Assembly (NCBI GenBank): GCA_011959105.1
Contig: BLLU01000249.1
Location: 1-64,000 of the forward strand
Length of the DNA stretch: 64,000 bases
Direction: 5' to 3'
Source: Lachnospiraceae bacterium
Lineage (GTDB): Bacteria > Bacillota > Clostridia > Lachnospirales > Lachnospiraceae
Below the pieces are notes generated by a model. It ran no database searches. It was not told where the DNA came from and saw nothing but the letters and a program-made list of their open reading frames with translations. The position numbers were made by a program, and so were the translations under genes. This document shows positions 33,977 to 42,641 of this stretch, in pieces. How positions within the stretch are numbered: position 1 is the stretch's first letter; every line of letters starts with the position of its first letter.

Positions 33977-34930
33977 TTAATCCTCCTCCACCTGCGAAGG
34001 CAGAATGTTTCCCTCGGCATCCAGAACATCGGAAGGTAAGTCGGAGCCTGCCACATTATAATGGGACAGAACGTTATGGTAATTTGGTGCCGCATACTCG
34101 GAAGAAAGGCCGGACCCGGGAAATTCCCGGGATCCGTCCTTTTTTGCTTCGAACGGAGCGGCAAGGGTTTCCAAAGCGCGGCGGCGGAAGGTTCCGGGGG
34201 TAAGGCCCGTCTGCTGCCGGAACTGGCGGCAGAAGTGCTCCACGTTCCGATACCCGCAGGAATCGGCGATCTCCGACACAGGCTTTTCGGTATAGGCCAG
34301 CTGTTCCCGCGCCATGCGGATGCGGCTGGTGATCACATCGTCCATACAGGAGACGCCAAACATTTTTTTGTATAAAATCTGCAGATATCCTGCGCTGAGA
34401 TGAAGTTCCTCCGCCATGGACCGGATGCTCCAGGGTAGATAGGGGCTGTTGTAGATTTTTTTGTGCAGATGAAGCAGCTGCGGTGCGTGGGTACTGGTTT
34501 CCCGCCGGATGGTATCCTGCCGCAGACGCAAAAACAACACCTGGAGTAAATGGGAGATGGTCAGTTCGCTGTCGGCGGAGGACAGGGAAGTCTCCCAGGT
34601 CAGGAGTTTGAGCAGATTGTGGCAGTAGGCCGTGTCAGACACAGGAAACGGAACTCCCATCAGAGGGAACTGCGTCACCAGCGGGTCGTCCGAGGAGAAG
34701 CGCAGCCAGTCGTTTTGATAGGTCTCCCGGCAGGCCCGGTAGCAGATGGGCTGCCCGGGGGCATAGAGCATGGCCGTTCCGGCAGGGTATTCCTGCCATT
34801 GTCCCTCCAGCAGAAACTGTACCGGCGTGGATACCAGTAAGAGGGTATATTGCCCGGGGGCATTGGTCATTTCAAACAGGAAGTCGCTTGGGTGTACGGC
34901 GCTGTAGCCGATAAAATGTATGATGTTCAT
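33977..34930 (-). CDS. AraC-family transcriptional regulator with C-terminal tail
   Basis: A 317-residue regulator. The N-terminal cupin-like domain (about 1-130; YPAGTAMLYAPGQP) would bind a sugar, and the double helix-turn-helix lies at about 165-262 (LHLSAGYLQILYKKMFG and ADSCGYRNVEHFCRQFRQQTG). The protein continues about 50 residues past the usual end of the domain (from FRRRALETL on), through DNA that forms a strong terminator hairpin, so the tail may be an accidental extension. GGGAGG precedes the ATG and a good promoter lies upstream on the minus strand. It is divergent from the binding-lipoprotein gene at 35192, and probably regulates the nearby xylan genes. Confidence 0.9.
   Translation of the reverse strand: MNIIHFIGYSAVHPSDFLFEMTNAPGQYTLLLVSTPVQFLLEGQWQEYPAGTAMLYAPGQPICYRACRETYQNDWLRFSSDDPLVTQFPLMGVPFPVSDTAYCHNLLKLLTWETSLSSADSELTISHLLQVLFLRLRQDTIRRETSTHAPQLLHLHKKIYNSPYLPWSIRSMAEELHLSAGYLQILYKKMFGVSCMDDVITSRIRMAREQLAYTEKPVSEIADSCGYRNVEHFCRQFRQQTGLTPGTFRRRALETLAAPFEAKKDGSREFPGSGLSSEYAAPNYHNVLSHYNVAGSDLPSDVLDAEGNILPSQVEED
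34105..34145 (+). terminator. terminator of the RiPP operon, inside the AraC gene end
   Basis: On the plus strand, AAAGG-C-CGGA-CCCGGG pairs with CCCGGG-A-TCCG-T-CCTTT (34105-34120 with 34126-34142; one bulged A and one mismatch), followed by six T residues. It lies 135 bases after the last RiPP gene. The stem is nearly symmetric and could also act on the minus strand. Confidence 0.75.
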
Positions 34931-34962
34931 GAACTGCCTCCCGGGTGTGGAATCTTTTCTAC

Positions 34963-34991
34963 AGTATAAGGCATGAGGAGTTGCGGGTCAA
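34963..34991 (-). promoter_or_regulatory. promoter of the AraC regulator
   Basis: On the minus strand: TTGACC, a 17-base spacer, TATACT. Both boxes are 5/6 to consensus with ideal spacing, about 33 bases before the start codon. Confidence 0.65.
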
Positions 34992-35057
34992 TAAAAGATA
35001 AGTCACTTTTGAGGTTTGAATTTTATTACATCATAAGCCTGTAAACATAATATATAA

Positions 35058-35096
35058 TTGACGATTTTTTGACAGTGTGATATGGTACAATATGGT
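35058..35096 (+). promoter_or_regulatory. promoter region of the orphan binding lipoprotein
   Basis: Two overlapping candidates: TTGACG (35058-35063) with a 17-base spacer to TATGGT (35081-35086), and TTGACA (35069-35074) with a 16-base spacer to TATGGT (35091-35096). TATGGTA is directly repeated ten bases apart. Confidence 0.5.
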
Positions 35097-35191
35097 AAAG
35101 GAAAAGGAGACAGCGAATTTGAGGACGGAAATCCGATGCGGGGCTGTATTCCCGGGAGCGGATATTGCCGTCAGTGAGGGGAGGAAAGGGT

Positions 35192-36445
35192 ATGAAGAGA
35201 AGAGACAGGGCATTCCTTCTGTTTGCTGTTATATTATTGATGTCGGCGGCCTGCGGGCAGCGGGGGGCCTCTGACAACCCCGGCGAAGAGAATGCCGTAC
35301 AGGCAGAGAGCGATGCCGCGCATCCTTTGTATCTGACGGAGGAGGTCAGGGATCTGGACCCGGAATCCGGGGAGTTGTGCGTGGTGTGCAATGGGTGGTT
35401 TCCGGATTATATTAAGGACTGCGCCACATCTTTTTCCCGTAAAGACGCCGATTACTCTGTACTGATGGAATATACGGAAGAAAGCGAGGAAGCCTATTGG
35501 GATCGGACCATGGCGGAACTGGTATCCGGCAGGGGGGCGGATCTATATTATGTCAGTCTGTCTGAACTGCAGACCCTGCAGGAGAAGGGAGTGCTGGCGG
35601 ATCTGAGGGAACTGCTCCCGGAGGAGACGCTGGCAGCAGTCTGGCCCGGCGTATTGGAGAGGGGAACCTGGGGCGGGCAGTTGGTGGGAATCATGCCGGA
35701 AGCCTGGGCGGACACTGTGATCGTAGCGGATGAAATATGGGCGGGGGATCACTGGACCCTGGAGGAAGCGCTGGAGGTGATAGAGGCGCACCCGGAGTTC
35801 CGGTATCCTGTCGTGTCCGGCGGCTCTCTTAGGCGCGACAATGTGATGGAGTTCCTTGTGACCCGGAATCTGGCGGATTCTCCCTTCCTGGATCTGGAAG
35901 AAGGAACCTGCAGCTTTGACAGCCCCCTGTTCATCCGGGCGCTGGAACTGGCGGGAACTTATCCGGATTCTTTTCCCATTGAGGAGTCTCAGGAGATGTA
36001 CCGGGGGAAAGACTGGGTGGCTGCGGTGTGCATGGTTAATAGTAGCTTCACCGACAACTACAAGGGGATACTGGGAGAGACATATCATGCGGTGGGGTAT
36101 CCCACGGAAGGAGAAGAGGGAACCTTCTGGAGAACCGGTCAGTTTCTGGCAGTGAACAGGGAGGCAAAGCATCCGGAGCAGGCAGCGGCGTTTTTGGAGG
36201 AACTGCTCAGCTATGACAGGCAGTGTACATCACATGTGCCCGTGAGAAGGGATATGCCGGCTAACCGGCTCAGAGAATATACGACGCTGATGGAGAAATG
36301 TCTGGGTATAACAGCGGATACCGCCGCCATAGAGGATATGATCCGGGAGGAGGCAGCGGATTACTTCAGCGGGAGCAGGGATGCGGAGACGGTGGCCCGG
36401 GCCATCCAAAGCCGGGTGCAGGTATACCTGAAAGAACAACCATAG
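35192..36445 (+). CDS. orphan sugar-binding lipoprotein (ABC family 1 type)
   Basis: An extracytoplasmic binding protein of 417 residues with a lipoprotein signal (about 1-22, lipobox SAAC). The body shows the two-lobed pattern: GRGADLYYVSLSEL, LREL with ADLRELLPEE, MPEAWADTVIVADEIW and a long C-terminal helix bundle. GGGAGGAAAGG precedes the ATG at 35192. It stands alone, flanked by its own promoter and terminator, with no permease beside it. It may feed a transporter encoded elsewhere or present ligand to a sensor. Its position between the AraC regulator and the GH8 gene suggests a xylo-oligosaccharide ligand. Confidence 0.82.
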   Translation: MKRRDRAFLLFAVILLMSAACGQRGASDNPGEENAVQAESDAAHPLYLTEEVRDLDPESGELCVVCNGWFPDYIKDCATSFSRKDADYSVLMEYTEESEEAYWDRTMAELVSGRGADLYYVSLSELQTLQEKGVLADLRELLPEETLAAVWPGVLERGTWGGQLVGIMPEAWADTVIVADEIWAGDHWTLEEALEVIEAHPEFRYPVVSGGSLRRDNVMEFLVTRNLADSPFLDLEEGTCSFDSPLFIRALELAGTYPDSFPIEESQEMYRGKDWVAAVCMVNSSFTDNYKGILGETYHAVGYPTEGEEGTFWRTGQFLAVNREAKHPEQAAAFLEELLSYDRQCTSHVPVRRDMPANRLREYTTLMEKCLGITADTAAIEDMIREEAADYFSGSRDAETVARAIQSRVQVYLKEQP

Positions 36446-36458
36446 AGAAGAAGATCGG

Positions 36459-36489
36459 AAAGTCGGGCCGCCTGGAAGGCCCGGCTTTT
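36459..36489 (+). terminator. Rho-independent terminator after the orphan binding protein
   Basis: AAAGTCGGGCC (36459-36469) pairs with GGCCCGGCTTTT (36478-36489, one G-U) around an eight-base loop and ends in a short T-run. Confidence 0.8.
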
Positions 36490-36664
36490 CTGCCATCCTG
36501 GACAGACAGGCGCCAGGGCGGAAAAGGCCGGGCAAAGGAGTCGGAATTTAGCAATATTTGATTAACTTATGACAAGTTATAAAGAGAAATTTTCGGGGAA
36601 ATCCGTTACAATCAGAATGGATCTATTTTTACTCACAGAGAGTACAAAAACGGAGGGCATTGCC

Positions 36665-37807
36665 ATGACTGATTTGTCAAACAGAACCTACCGCAACATG
36701 TTTGCGGAAATCGGGATTTCCCAGGAGGAGATTGACCGGAAGCTGGAAGAGATCGTGCAGACCTTTTTCTACGGCAGCGAGGAGGAGCGGATCTACCATC
36801 CCGTGGGGGAGGATATGGGCTACCTGATGGATACGGGGAACAATGACGCCCGCACCGAAGGCATGTCCTACGGCATGATGATGTGCGTGCAGCTGGACAT
36901 GAAGGAGGAGTTTGACCGGATCTGGAAGTGGTCCAAGACTTATATGTATATGACCGAGGGGTGGAATGAGGGGTATTTTGCCTGGTCCTGCGGCACGGAC
37001 GGCAGAAGGAACGCCGACGGTCCCGCCCCGGACGGGGAGGAATTCTATGCCATGGCCCTGTTTTTTGCTTCCCATAGGTGGGGAGACGGGGAGGGGATTT
37101 TCAACTACTCCCAGCAGGCCAGAGAGATTCTCCGGGCCTGCCTGCACAAGGGGGAGGACGGCCGTCAGGGCCATCCCATGTGGAACCGGGACAATCATCA
37201 GATCCTGTTTGTACCGGGCTGTGACCATACGGACCCTTCCTATCACCTGCCCCATTTCTATGAACTTTTCGCCCTGTGGGCGGACGAGGAGGACAGGGCT
37301 TTCTGGAAGGAAGCCGCCAGGGTCAGCCGGGAGTATCTGGCCAGGGCCTGCCATCCCGTCACGGGTCTGAACGCGGAGTATGCGGAGTTTGACGGCAGCC
37401 CCATGAGCCGTCCCATCCCCTGGACCAAGGATCGCCACGACTGGTTCTACAGCGATGCCTATCGCACGGTGGCCAATATCGGGCTGGACTATGAGTGGTT
37501 CGGTGTGGACGCAGGGCAGCGGGCCGCGGCGGACCGGATTCAGAAGTTTTTGATAGAGGATTGCAGAAAAGGCGTGTATCATATCTATGAATTGGACGGC
37601 AGGCAGGCCGGGGGCACGGCGCTGCATCCCGTGGGCATCACAGCCACCACGGCCCAGGGTTCCCTGGCGGCGGAGGGCGAACTGGCCCGGGAATGGGTGG
37701 AACGTTTCTGGAAGCAGCCTCTGCGCACCGGCGAGAGAAGGTATTATGACAACTGCCTGTTCATATTTGCGTTTCTGGCATTAAGCGGCCGGTACAGAAT
37801 CTGGTAG
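36665..37807 (+). CDS. rex: GH8 reducing-end xylose-releasing exo-oligoxylanase
   Basis: A cytoplasmic GH8 enzyme of 380 residues. GH8 Rex enzymes remove xylose from the reducing end of xylo-oligosaccharides by inversion. The general-acid region reads ARTEGMSYGMMMCVQLD with Glu65, close to the known Glu70 of the Bacillus halodurans enzyme. DGEEFYAMALFFASHRWG and the aromatic subsites FYSDAYRTVANIGLD are also typical. Length and lack of signal peptide fit Rex rather than secreted GH8 cellulases or chitosanases. GGAGGG precedes the ATG at 36665; the in-frame ATG at 36569 lacks a ribosome binding site. It heads a run with the SGNH esterase and GH115, a set suited to acetylated glucuronoxylan oligosaccharides. 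Confidence 0.9.
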   Translation: MTDLSNRTYRNMFAEIGISQEEIDRKLEEIVQTFFYGSEEERIYHPVGEDMGYLMDTGNNDARTEGMSYGMMMCVQLDMKEEFDRIWKWSKTYMYMTEGWNEGYFAWSCGTDGRRNADGPAPDGEEFYAMALFFASHRWGDGEGIFNYSQQAREILRACLHKGEDGRQGHPMWNRDNHQILFVPGCDHTDPSYHLPHFYELFALWADEEDRAFWKEAARVSREYLARACHPVTGLNAEYAEFDGSPMSRPIPWTKDRHDWFYSDAYRTVANIGLDYEWFGVDAGQRAAADRIQKFLIEDCRKGVYHIYELDGRQAGGTALHPVGITATTAQGSLAAEGELAREWVERFWKQPLRTGERRYYDNCLFIFAFLALSGRYRIW

Positions 37808-37870
37808 GCGGACAGGATAGAATTAAAAGAGAACCGAAAAACAGTTTACTAATGCAGGAAAGGATATATT

Positions 37871-39631
37871 ATGGAAGGACCAAAGGCTCCAAAGGACCCA
37901 ACAAAAAAGAGAAAAAGTTTTTATATCATGCGGGGAAAGAGTGTGGCAGGCTCGCCCCAGCCGGACGGGAGAGGAATCCAGTTCCTCTATATGAATGACG
38001 GCCGGATGCTGAGCAGTGCCCGTCTGGTGGGCGGTATTACGGATGAGGAGATGCTGGGGCTGCTGGCTACCACGGCGGGATTCAGACAGTTGGTACACAG
38101 TATCGGCGTCACGGTGGAGGCGGAAGACCGGGAACTTGTAGCGGATTTCTGCCTGCAGATGTACGGTCACAGGGATGTGTACGGTTCGGGAACCACGCTG
38201 CGGCTGCCGGTGCAGGCGGACGGCATGGAGCGTATTCTGGAGCTGGAGGGATGCGAGTGGTCTGAGGACGACAACATCCCCGGCCAGATTCGGTTTGAAT
38301 TTCCCCAGGCAGGGACATTGGCCACGGTGGCGGTGCGCTTCTATCTCCAGGACGGCTATGACGCGCCGGAGGTGGAGGACGAACAGCCGGTGGACTTCAC
38401 CTCCCCTTATTACCGGGGGATGTTGGAAAAATCCCTGATGCAGACCGGCAACAATGCCCGGCTGAAGAGGGTAATTGACCAGGCCCGCAGGGGAGAGGAT
38501 GTGACGGTGGCCTTTATCGGCGGTTCCATCACCCAGGGCGCGGGAGCCATTCCCATCAATACGGAGTGCTATGCCTACAAGACCTTTAAGGGCTTCTGTG
38601 AGTTGACGGGCAGGGGCCTGGAGGAGAATGTACACTATGTGAAAGCCGGGGTGGGGGGTACGCCCTCCGAACTGGGAATGATCCGATATGAGACAGATGT
38701 GCTGGAGGACGGCCGTATAACCCCGGATCTGGTGGTGGTGGAGTTTGCCGTCAATGATGAGGGAGACGAGACCAAGGGAGAATGTTATGACTCTCTGGTG
38801 CGGAAGATTTTGAACGCGGAGAACCACCCTGCGGTGATTCTGCTGTTTGCCGTGTTTGCCAACGACTGGAATCTGCAGGAACGTCTGTCCCCGGTGGGAA
38901 GGGCCTATGACCTGCCCATGGTCAGTACGCGGGATACGGTGGTGGAACAATTTTATTTAAAGCCGGGCAGCGGCAAAGTGGTGAGCAAGAACCAGTTTTT
39001 CTATGATTCCTACCATCCCACCAGCGTGGGACACACCGTGATGGCTGATGGCATTCTTCATCTGCTGCAGGTGGTGGACGGCCAGGAAGCGGATGTGGAT
39101 ACGCTGGAACTGGAGAAGATCGTCCCCCCCATCGGCGGCGCATTTGAGAAAGTGCGGCTGTTGGACCGCAGACATCCCCATGAGGAGGAACCGGGTAACG
39201 GGCTGCCGTCAGGAGACGGAAACACAGTCTGGGATCAGTGGAACTTGGAAACAGACTGCGGCGGCTTCTGCCATGTGGATACGGAATTGCAGGCGGTGGA
39301 GAGGAATCTGGACCTGGGTGTTACCCCGGAATTCGCGGACAACTGGATGTATCGGGGAGCGGAGGGCGGCAGGCCCTTTTCCATGGAGATCACCTGCGAG
39401 AGTTTGCTTCTGGTGTACAAGGACAGTGCCTCCAACCAGGTGGGCTGCGCCGAAGTGTGGGTGGACGGGGAGAAAGTGCTGTATGTGGATCCCCATGTCA
39501 ACGGCTGGACCCATTGCAATGCTCTGATCTGCTTTAAGAGCGGGGAGCGGAAGCGCCGTCATGTGGAAGTGCGTCTGGCGCCGGGCATGGAGGACAAAGA
39601 CTTTACCATACTCGGATTCGGTGTGGTATAG
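37871..39631 (+). CDS. SGNH-hydrolase esterase flanked by beta-domains
   Basis: A 586-residue protein with a central SGNH/GDSL hydrolase (about 210-425): block I IGGSIT with Ser219, block II Gly in GVGGTPSELG, block III FAVNDEGD, and block V FYDSYHP with Asp379 and His382. About 200 beta-rich residues precede it (GTTLRLPVQADG) and about 150 follow (MEITCESLLLVY), the style of carbohydrate-binding sandwiches. In its context, between GH8 and GH115, it is most likely a deacetylase for acetyl-xylo-oligosaccharides. It resembles CE2/CE17/CE20-type enzymes in being modular, but I cannot assign a family. No signal peptide is seen. AGGAAAGG precedes the ATG. Confidence 0.78.
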   Translation: MEGPKAPKDPTKKRKSFYIMRGKSVAGSPQPDGRGIQFLYMNDGRMLSSARLVGGITDEEMLGLLATTAGFRQLVHSIGVTVEAEDRELVADFCLQMYGHRDVYGSGTTLRLPVQADGMERILELEGCEWSEDDNIPGQIRFEFPQAGTLATVAVRFYLQDGYDAPEVEDEQPVDFTSPYYRGMLEKSLMQTGNNARLKRVIDQARRGEDVTVAFIGGSITQGAGAIPINTECYAYKTFKGFCELTGRGLEENVHYVKAGVGGTPSELGMIRYETDVLEDGRITPDLVVVEFAVNDEGDETKGECYDSLVRKILNAENHPAVILLFAVFANDWNLQERLSPVGRAYDLPMVSTRDTVVEQFYLKPGSGKVVSKNQFFYDSYHPTSVGHTVMADGILHLLQVVDGQEADVDTLELEKIVPPIGGAFEKVRLLDRRHPHEEEPGNGLPSGDGNTVWDQWNLETDCGGFCHVDTELQAVERNLDLGVTPEFADNWMYRGAEGGRPFSMEITCESLLLVYKDSASNQVGCAEVWVDGEKVLYVDPHVNGWTHCNALICFKSGERKRRHVEVRLAPGMEDKDFTILGFGVV

Positions 39632-39664
39632 GGAACGGCGGAATATAAACGGGAGGATAGGAAG

Positions 39665-42562
39665 ATGCGGTTGATAGTTGGTGAACAGGCGGTTCCCCTG
39701 CTGGTGGAGACCGGCGCTTTTGAGGGAGTCAGGAGAATTGGGGGCAAGGTGGCAGAGGACATCCGCAGGGTGACAGGCCATAAGCCCCAGGTGCTGGAGG
39801 AAGTCCGGCCCGGCGCGGGGCAGCCCCGGGCAATTCTGTGTGCCACTGTGGGAAAAAGCGTACTGGCGGAAGCACTGGAGAAGGCCGGATTGCTGGACCT
39901 GTCCCAGGTAAGGGGCAAGAGGGAGGTCTACCTGATTCAGAAAATAGACGCAAGCGGGCTGCGGCAGACCGACAGGGAAGAATTGCAGCAGCTGGAGGAA
40001 CTGCTGCTGATCTGCGGCAGCGACAAGCGGGGCACGATCTACGGCATGTTCGCCCTGTCGGAATATATCGGCGTATCTCCCCTGTGTTTCTGGGGAGACG
40101 CGGAGCCCGCATCCAACCCGGAGGTTGAGATCGGCGACGATATCCGGACCCTGTCCAAGGAACCCAGCGTCCGCTACCGGGGATTTTTCATCAATGACGA
40201 GTGGCCCTGCTTCGGCAACTGGACCAGCGATCATTTCGGCGGTTTCAACGCGGATGCCTACGAGCATGTGTTTGAACTGCTGCTGCGCCTGAAGGGCAAC
40301 TATCTGTGGCCTGCCATGTGGAGTGCTTCTTTTCCCATAGACGGTCCGGGCAGCGCCAATGAGGAACTGGCGGATCTCTACGGGGTGGTGATGGGATATT
40401 CCCATCACGAACCCTGCCTGCGGGCCAGCGAAGAGTGGGATAAAGTCAGGGGGCCGGAGACAAAGTACGGCAATGAATGGAATTTCTATACCAACGAGCA
40501 GGGGCTTTTAAACTACTGGGAGGAGGCTCTGCAGCGCAGCGGCAAATATGAGAATCTGATCACCATCGGGATGCGGGGAGAGCGGGATACTTCCATGCTG
40601 GGAGAGCAGTCCACCGTGGAAGAGAATGTGAACCTGCTGAAAGATATTATCCGCAAGCAGCGGGCGCTGATCGCCGATAATGTGCAGCGGGAAGAAGTGC
40701 CCCAGCTTTTGGCCCTGTACAAAGAGGTGGAGGCATATTTTTACGGGGATGAGCAGGTGGAGGGTCTGAAGGACTGGGATGAACTGGAGGGCGTAATCTG
40801 CATGCTCTGCGAGGACAATTTCGGCCAGATGCGCACCCTGCCCACCCCGGAAGTGCGGAATCGCAAAGGCGGCTGGGGCATGTATTACCATTTTGACTAT
40901 CATGGAGGTCCCATCTCCTATGAATGGGTGGATTCCACCCCCATGTCCAAGACCTGGGAGCAGATGTGCATGGCTTATGAATATGGCATCCGGGACGCAT
41001 GGATCGTCAATGTGGGGGATCTGAAGTTCCATGAGGTGCCGCTGAGTTATTTCCTGGCATTGGCATACGACTATGACAAATGGGGTTACGGGAATAAGGA
41101 CAGCTATCGGGAATATACCCGGCAGTGGACCCGGAAAACATTCCCCCAGGCTCCGGCCCGGCTTCAGGAGCAGATCGGCCAGGTGCTCACGGAGTATATT
41201 GATATCAACGCCCTGCGCAGGCCCGAGGCTCTGAATGAAACGGTATATCATCCCTGCCATTACGGGGAGGCGGATCGGATGATCCGGCGGGCAGAGGCGC
41301 TGGAGGCTTTGTCCACCCAGGTGATGGAGCGGCTCTGTGAGCGGGAGAGAGACGCCTATTACAGCATGATCCATTTTTCGGCCATGGCCAGTATGAATCT
41401 GCTGAAAATGCATCTGTTCGCTGGTAAAAACAGGCATTACGCCAGCCAGGGACGGCCGGTGGCCAACAGCTACGGCCAGAAAGTCCAGGCCTGCGCGGAC
41501 AGGGACATCCAGCTTGCCCAGAAGATGGCGGAATTTCGGGGCGGCAAATGGAAGGGGATGGAGATGGCCCAGCACATCGGTTTCACCAAGTGGAACGAGG
41601 ACGGCTACCGCTATCCGCTGATCAGTCAGGTGCGCCCGGTGCACAGGCCCCGGATGAGCGTATCCAGAGCGGACCGGGAACAGATCGGTGTGAAGAATTA
41701 TGGCGCTCCCCAGGTGATCCGGGTGCCGGATTTTCAGTATGCGGGGGCAGAGCCTGTGGAGATAGAGATTGCCAATGACGGTGTGGGCAGCTTTGACTAC
41801 CGAATCCGTGTGGAGACCCCCGAGACCGGGCTGCCTGACTGGCTGCATGTCTCTTCCCTGGAAGGAACCTGTCAGGAACTGTCCCTGGTGACCCTCTCCT
41901 GTGACCAGGCATGTCTTCCCCGGGAGAAGGAGACGGTGCGTCTGCTGATACAGGGGGATGATACCACTGTGGCCGTGGAGGTCACAGGACAACACCAGAA
42001 TGTGGAGGGCATTCCGCAGGGTACATATCTGGAGCGCGGGGGCATGATCGTCCTGGAGGCGGCAGGCTATGTGGAAAAGCATGATACGGAGAAGGGTTCC
42101 TATCAGATAATCCAGGGATATGGCAAATACGGCAGCGGCGTAAAAGTATTTCCCAGCACGGCGGTATTTGACCGGGAGGAGGAGAAGCCTTCCCTGACCT
42201 GGCAGTTTGTGATACCGGAGGCGGGGGAATATCAGGTGGATCTGCTGGTTGCTCCCACCAATTCCCCGGTGAGCAGGCAGGGCGTGTATCTGCTGGTGAA
42301 AAACGGCAGCGGGGAGCAGGGCCTGGCTGAGATAAACGCACCGGATTTCCGGGCGGGGGAGAGCGGGGATCCCCGCTGGGCCCAGGGGGTGCTGAACCAG
42401 ATACGGGTATGCGAAATGCGGCTTCCCTTTGAGAAGGGCCTGCAAAGGCTGACGGTGGAGGCACTGGAGGCCGGCGTGGTACTGGAACAGATCCGGATCC
42501 ACAACCCCCGGGAGCAGGCACTGCAGTCCTATCTGGGGCCCGGGGTATCCGTGCGGGCGTAG
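39665..42562 (+). CDS. GH115 xylan alpha-1,2-glucuronidase
   Basis: A 965-residue GH115 enzyme, which releases (4-O-methyl)glucuronic acid from internal or terminal xylose of glucuronoxylan. An N-terminal alpha/beta domain (about 1-150; GTIYGMFALSEYIGVSPL) is followed by the catalytic barrel: RGFFINDEWPCFGNW, LLRLKGNYLWPAMWSASF, MGYSHHEPCLRA, ENLITIGMRGERDTSML, LCEDNFGQMRTLP and YYHFDYHGGPISYEWV. A helical bundle and C-terminal beta-sandwich complete the typical four- or five-domain layout. Length is normal for the family. There is no signal peptide, so imported aldouronic acids are the likely substrates. It follows the SGNH gene by 33 bases and ends the glycan part of this operon; a separate promoter lies after it. 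Confidence 0.93.
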   Translation: MRLIVGEQAVPLLVETGAFEGVRRIGGKVAEDIRRVTGHKPQVLEEVRPGAGQPRAILCATVGKSVLAEALEKAGLLDLSQVRGKREVYLIQKIDASGLRQTDREELQQLEELLLICGSDKRGTIYGMFALSEYIGVSPLCFWGDAEPASNPEVEIGDDIRTLSKEPSVRYRGFFINDEWPCFGNWTSDHFGGFNADAYEHVFELLLRLKGNYLWPAMWSASFPIDGPGSANEELADLYGVVMGYSHHEPCLRASEEWDKVRGPETKYGNEWNFYTNEQGLLNYWEEALQRSGKYENLITIGMRGERDTSMLGEQSTVEENVNLLKDIIRKQRALIADNVQREEVPQLLALYKEVEAYFYGDEQVEGLKDWDELEGVICMLCEDNFGQMRTLPTPEVRNRKGGWGMYYHFDYHGGPISYEWVDSTPMSKTWEQMCMAYEYGIRDAWIVNVGDLKFHEVPLSYFLALAYDYDKWGYGNKDSYREYTRQWTRKTFPQAPARLQEQIGQVLTEYIDINALRRPEALNETVYHPCHYGEADRMIRRAEALEALSTQVMERLCERERDAYYSMIHFSAMASMNLLKMHLFAGKNRHYASQGRPVANSYGQKVQACADRDIQLAQKMAEFRGGKWKGMEMAQHIGFTKWNEDGYRYPLISQVRPVHRPRMSVSRADREQIGVKNYGAPQVIRVPDFQYAGAEPVEIEIANDGVGSFDYRIRVETPETGLPDWLHVSSLEGTCQELSLVTLSCDQACLPREKETVRLLIQGDDTTVAVEVTGQHQNVEGIPQGTYLERGGMIVLEAAGYVEKHDTEKGSYQIIQGYGKYGSGVKVFPSTAVFDREEEKPSLTWQFVIPEAGEYQVDLLVAPTNSPVSRQGVYLLVKNGSGEQGLAEINAPDFRAGESGDPRWAQGVLNQIRVCEMRLPFEKGLQRLTVEALEAGVVLEQIRIHNPREQALQSYLGPGVSVRA

Positions 42563-42569
42563 GAGTTAT

Positions 42570-42614
42570 AAGCGCTTTGACAGTTTTGACCAAGTGGAAG
42601 GTATGCTGTATAAG
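42570..42614 (+). promoter_or_regulatory. promoter with cre-like site ahead of the efflux genes
   Basis: TTGACC at 42586-42591, a 17-base spacer and TATAAG at 42609-42614 form a good sigma-A promoter. Just upstream, AAGCGCTT at 42570-42577 is the palindromic core of CcpA catabolite-response elements (consensus core AAGCGCTT flanked by T/A). The flanks match only partly. The site would place the efflux genes under carbon control. Confidence 0.5.
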
Positions 42615-42641
42615 AATTCAGATATTTGAGCAGGGGAAAGT

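Noticed and set aside
33977..34930. AraC regulator as part of the RiPP operon
   Set aside because: It is convergent, has its own promoter, is GC-richer than the island and is divergent to a sugar-binding gene, so it belongs with the glycan genes.
40508..42502. Open frame of 664 codons on the minus strand opposite GH115
   Set aside because: No recognisable motif; GH115 motifs are intact on the plus strand.
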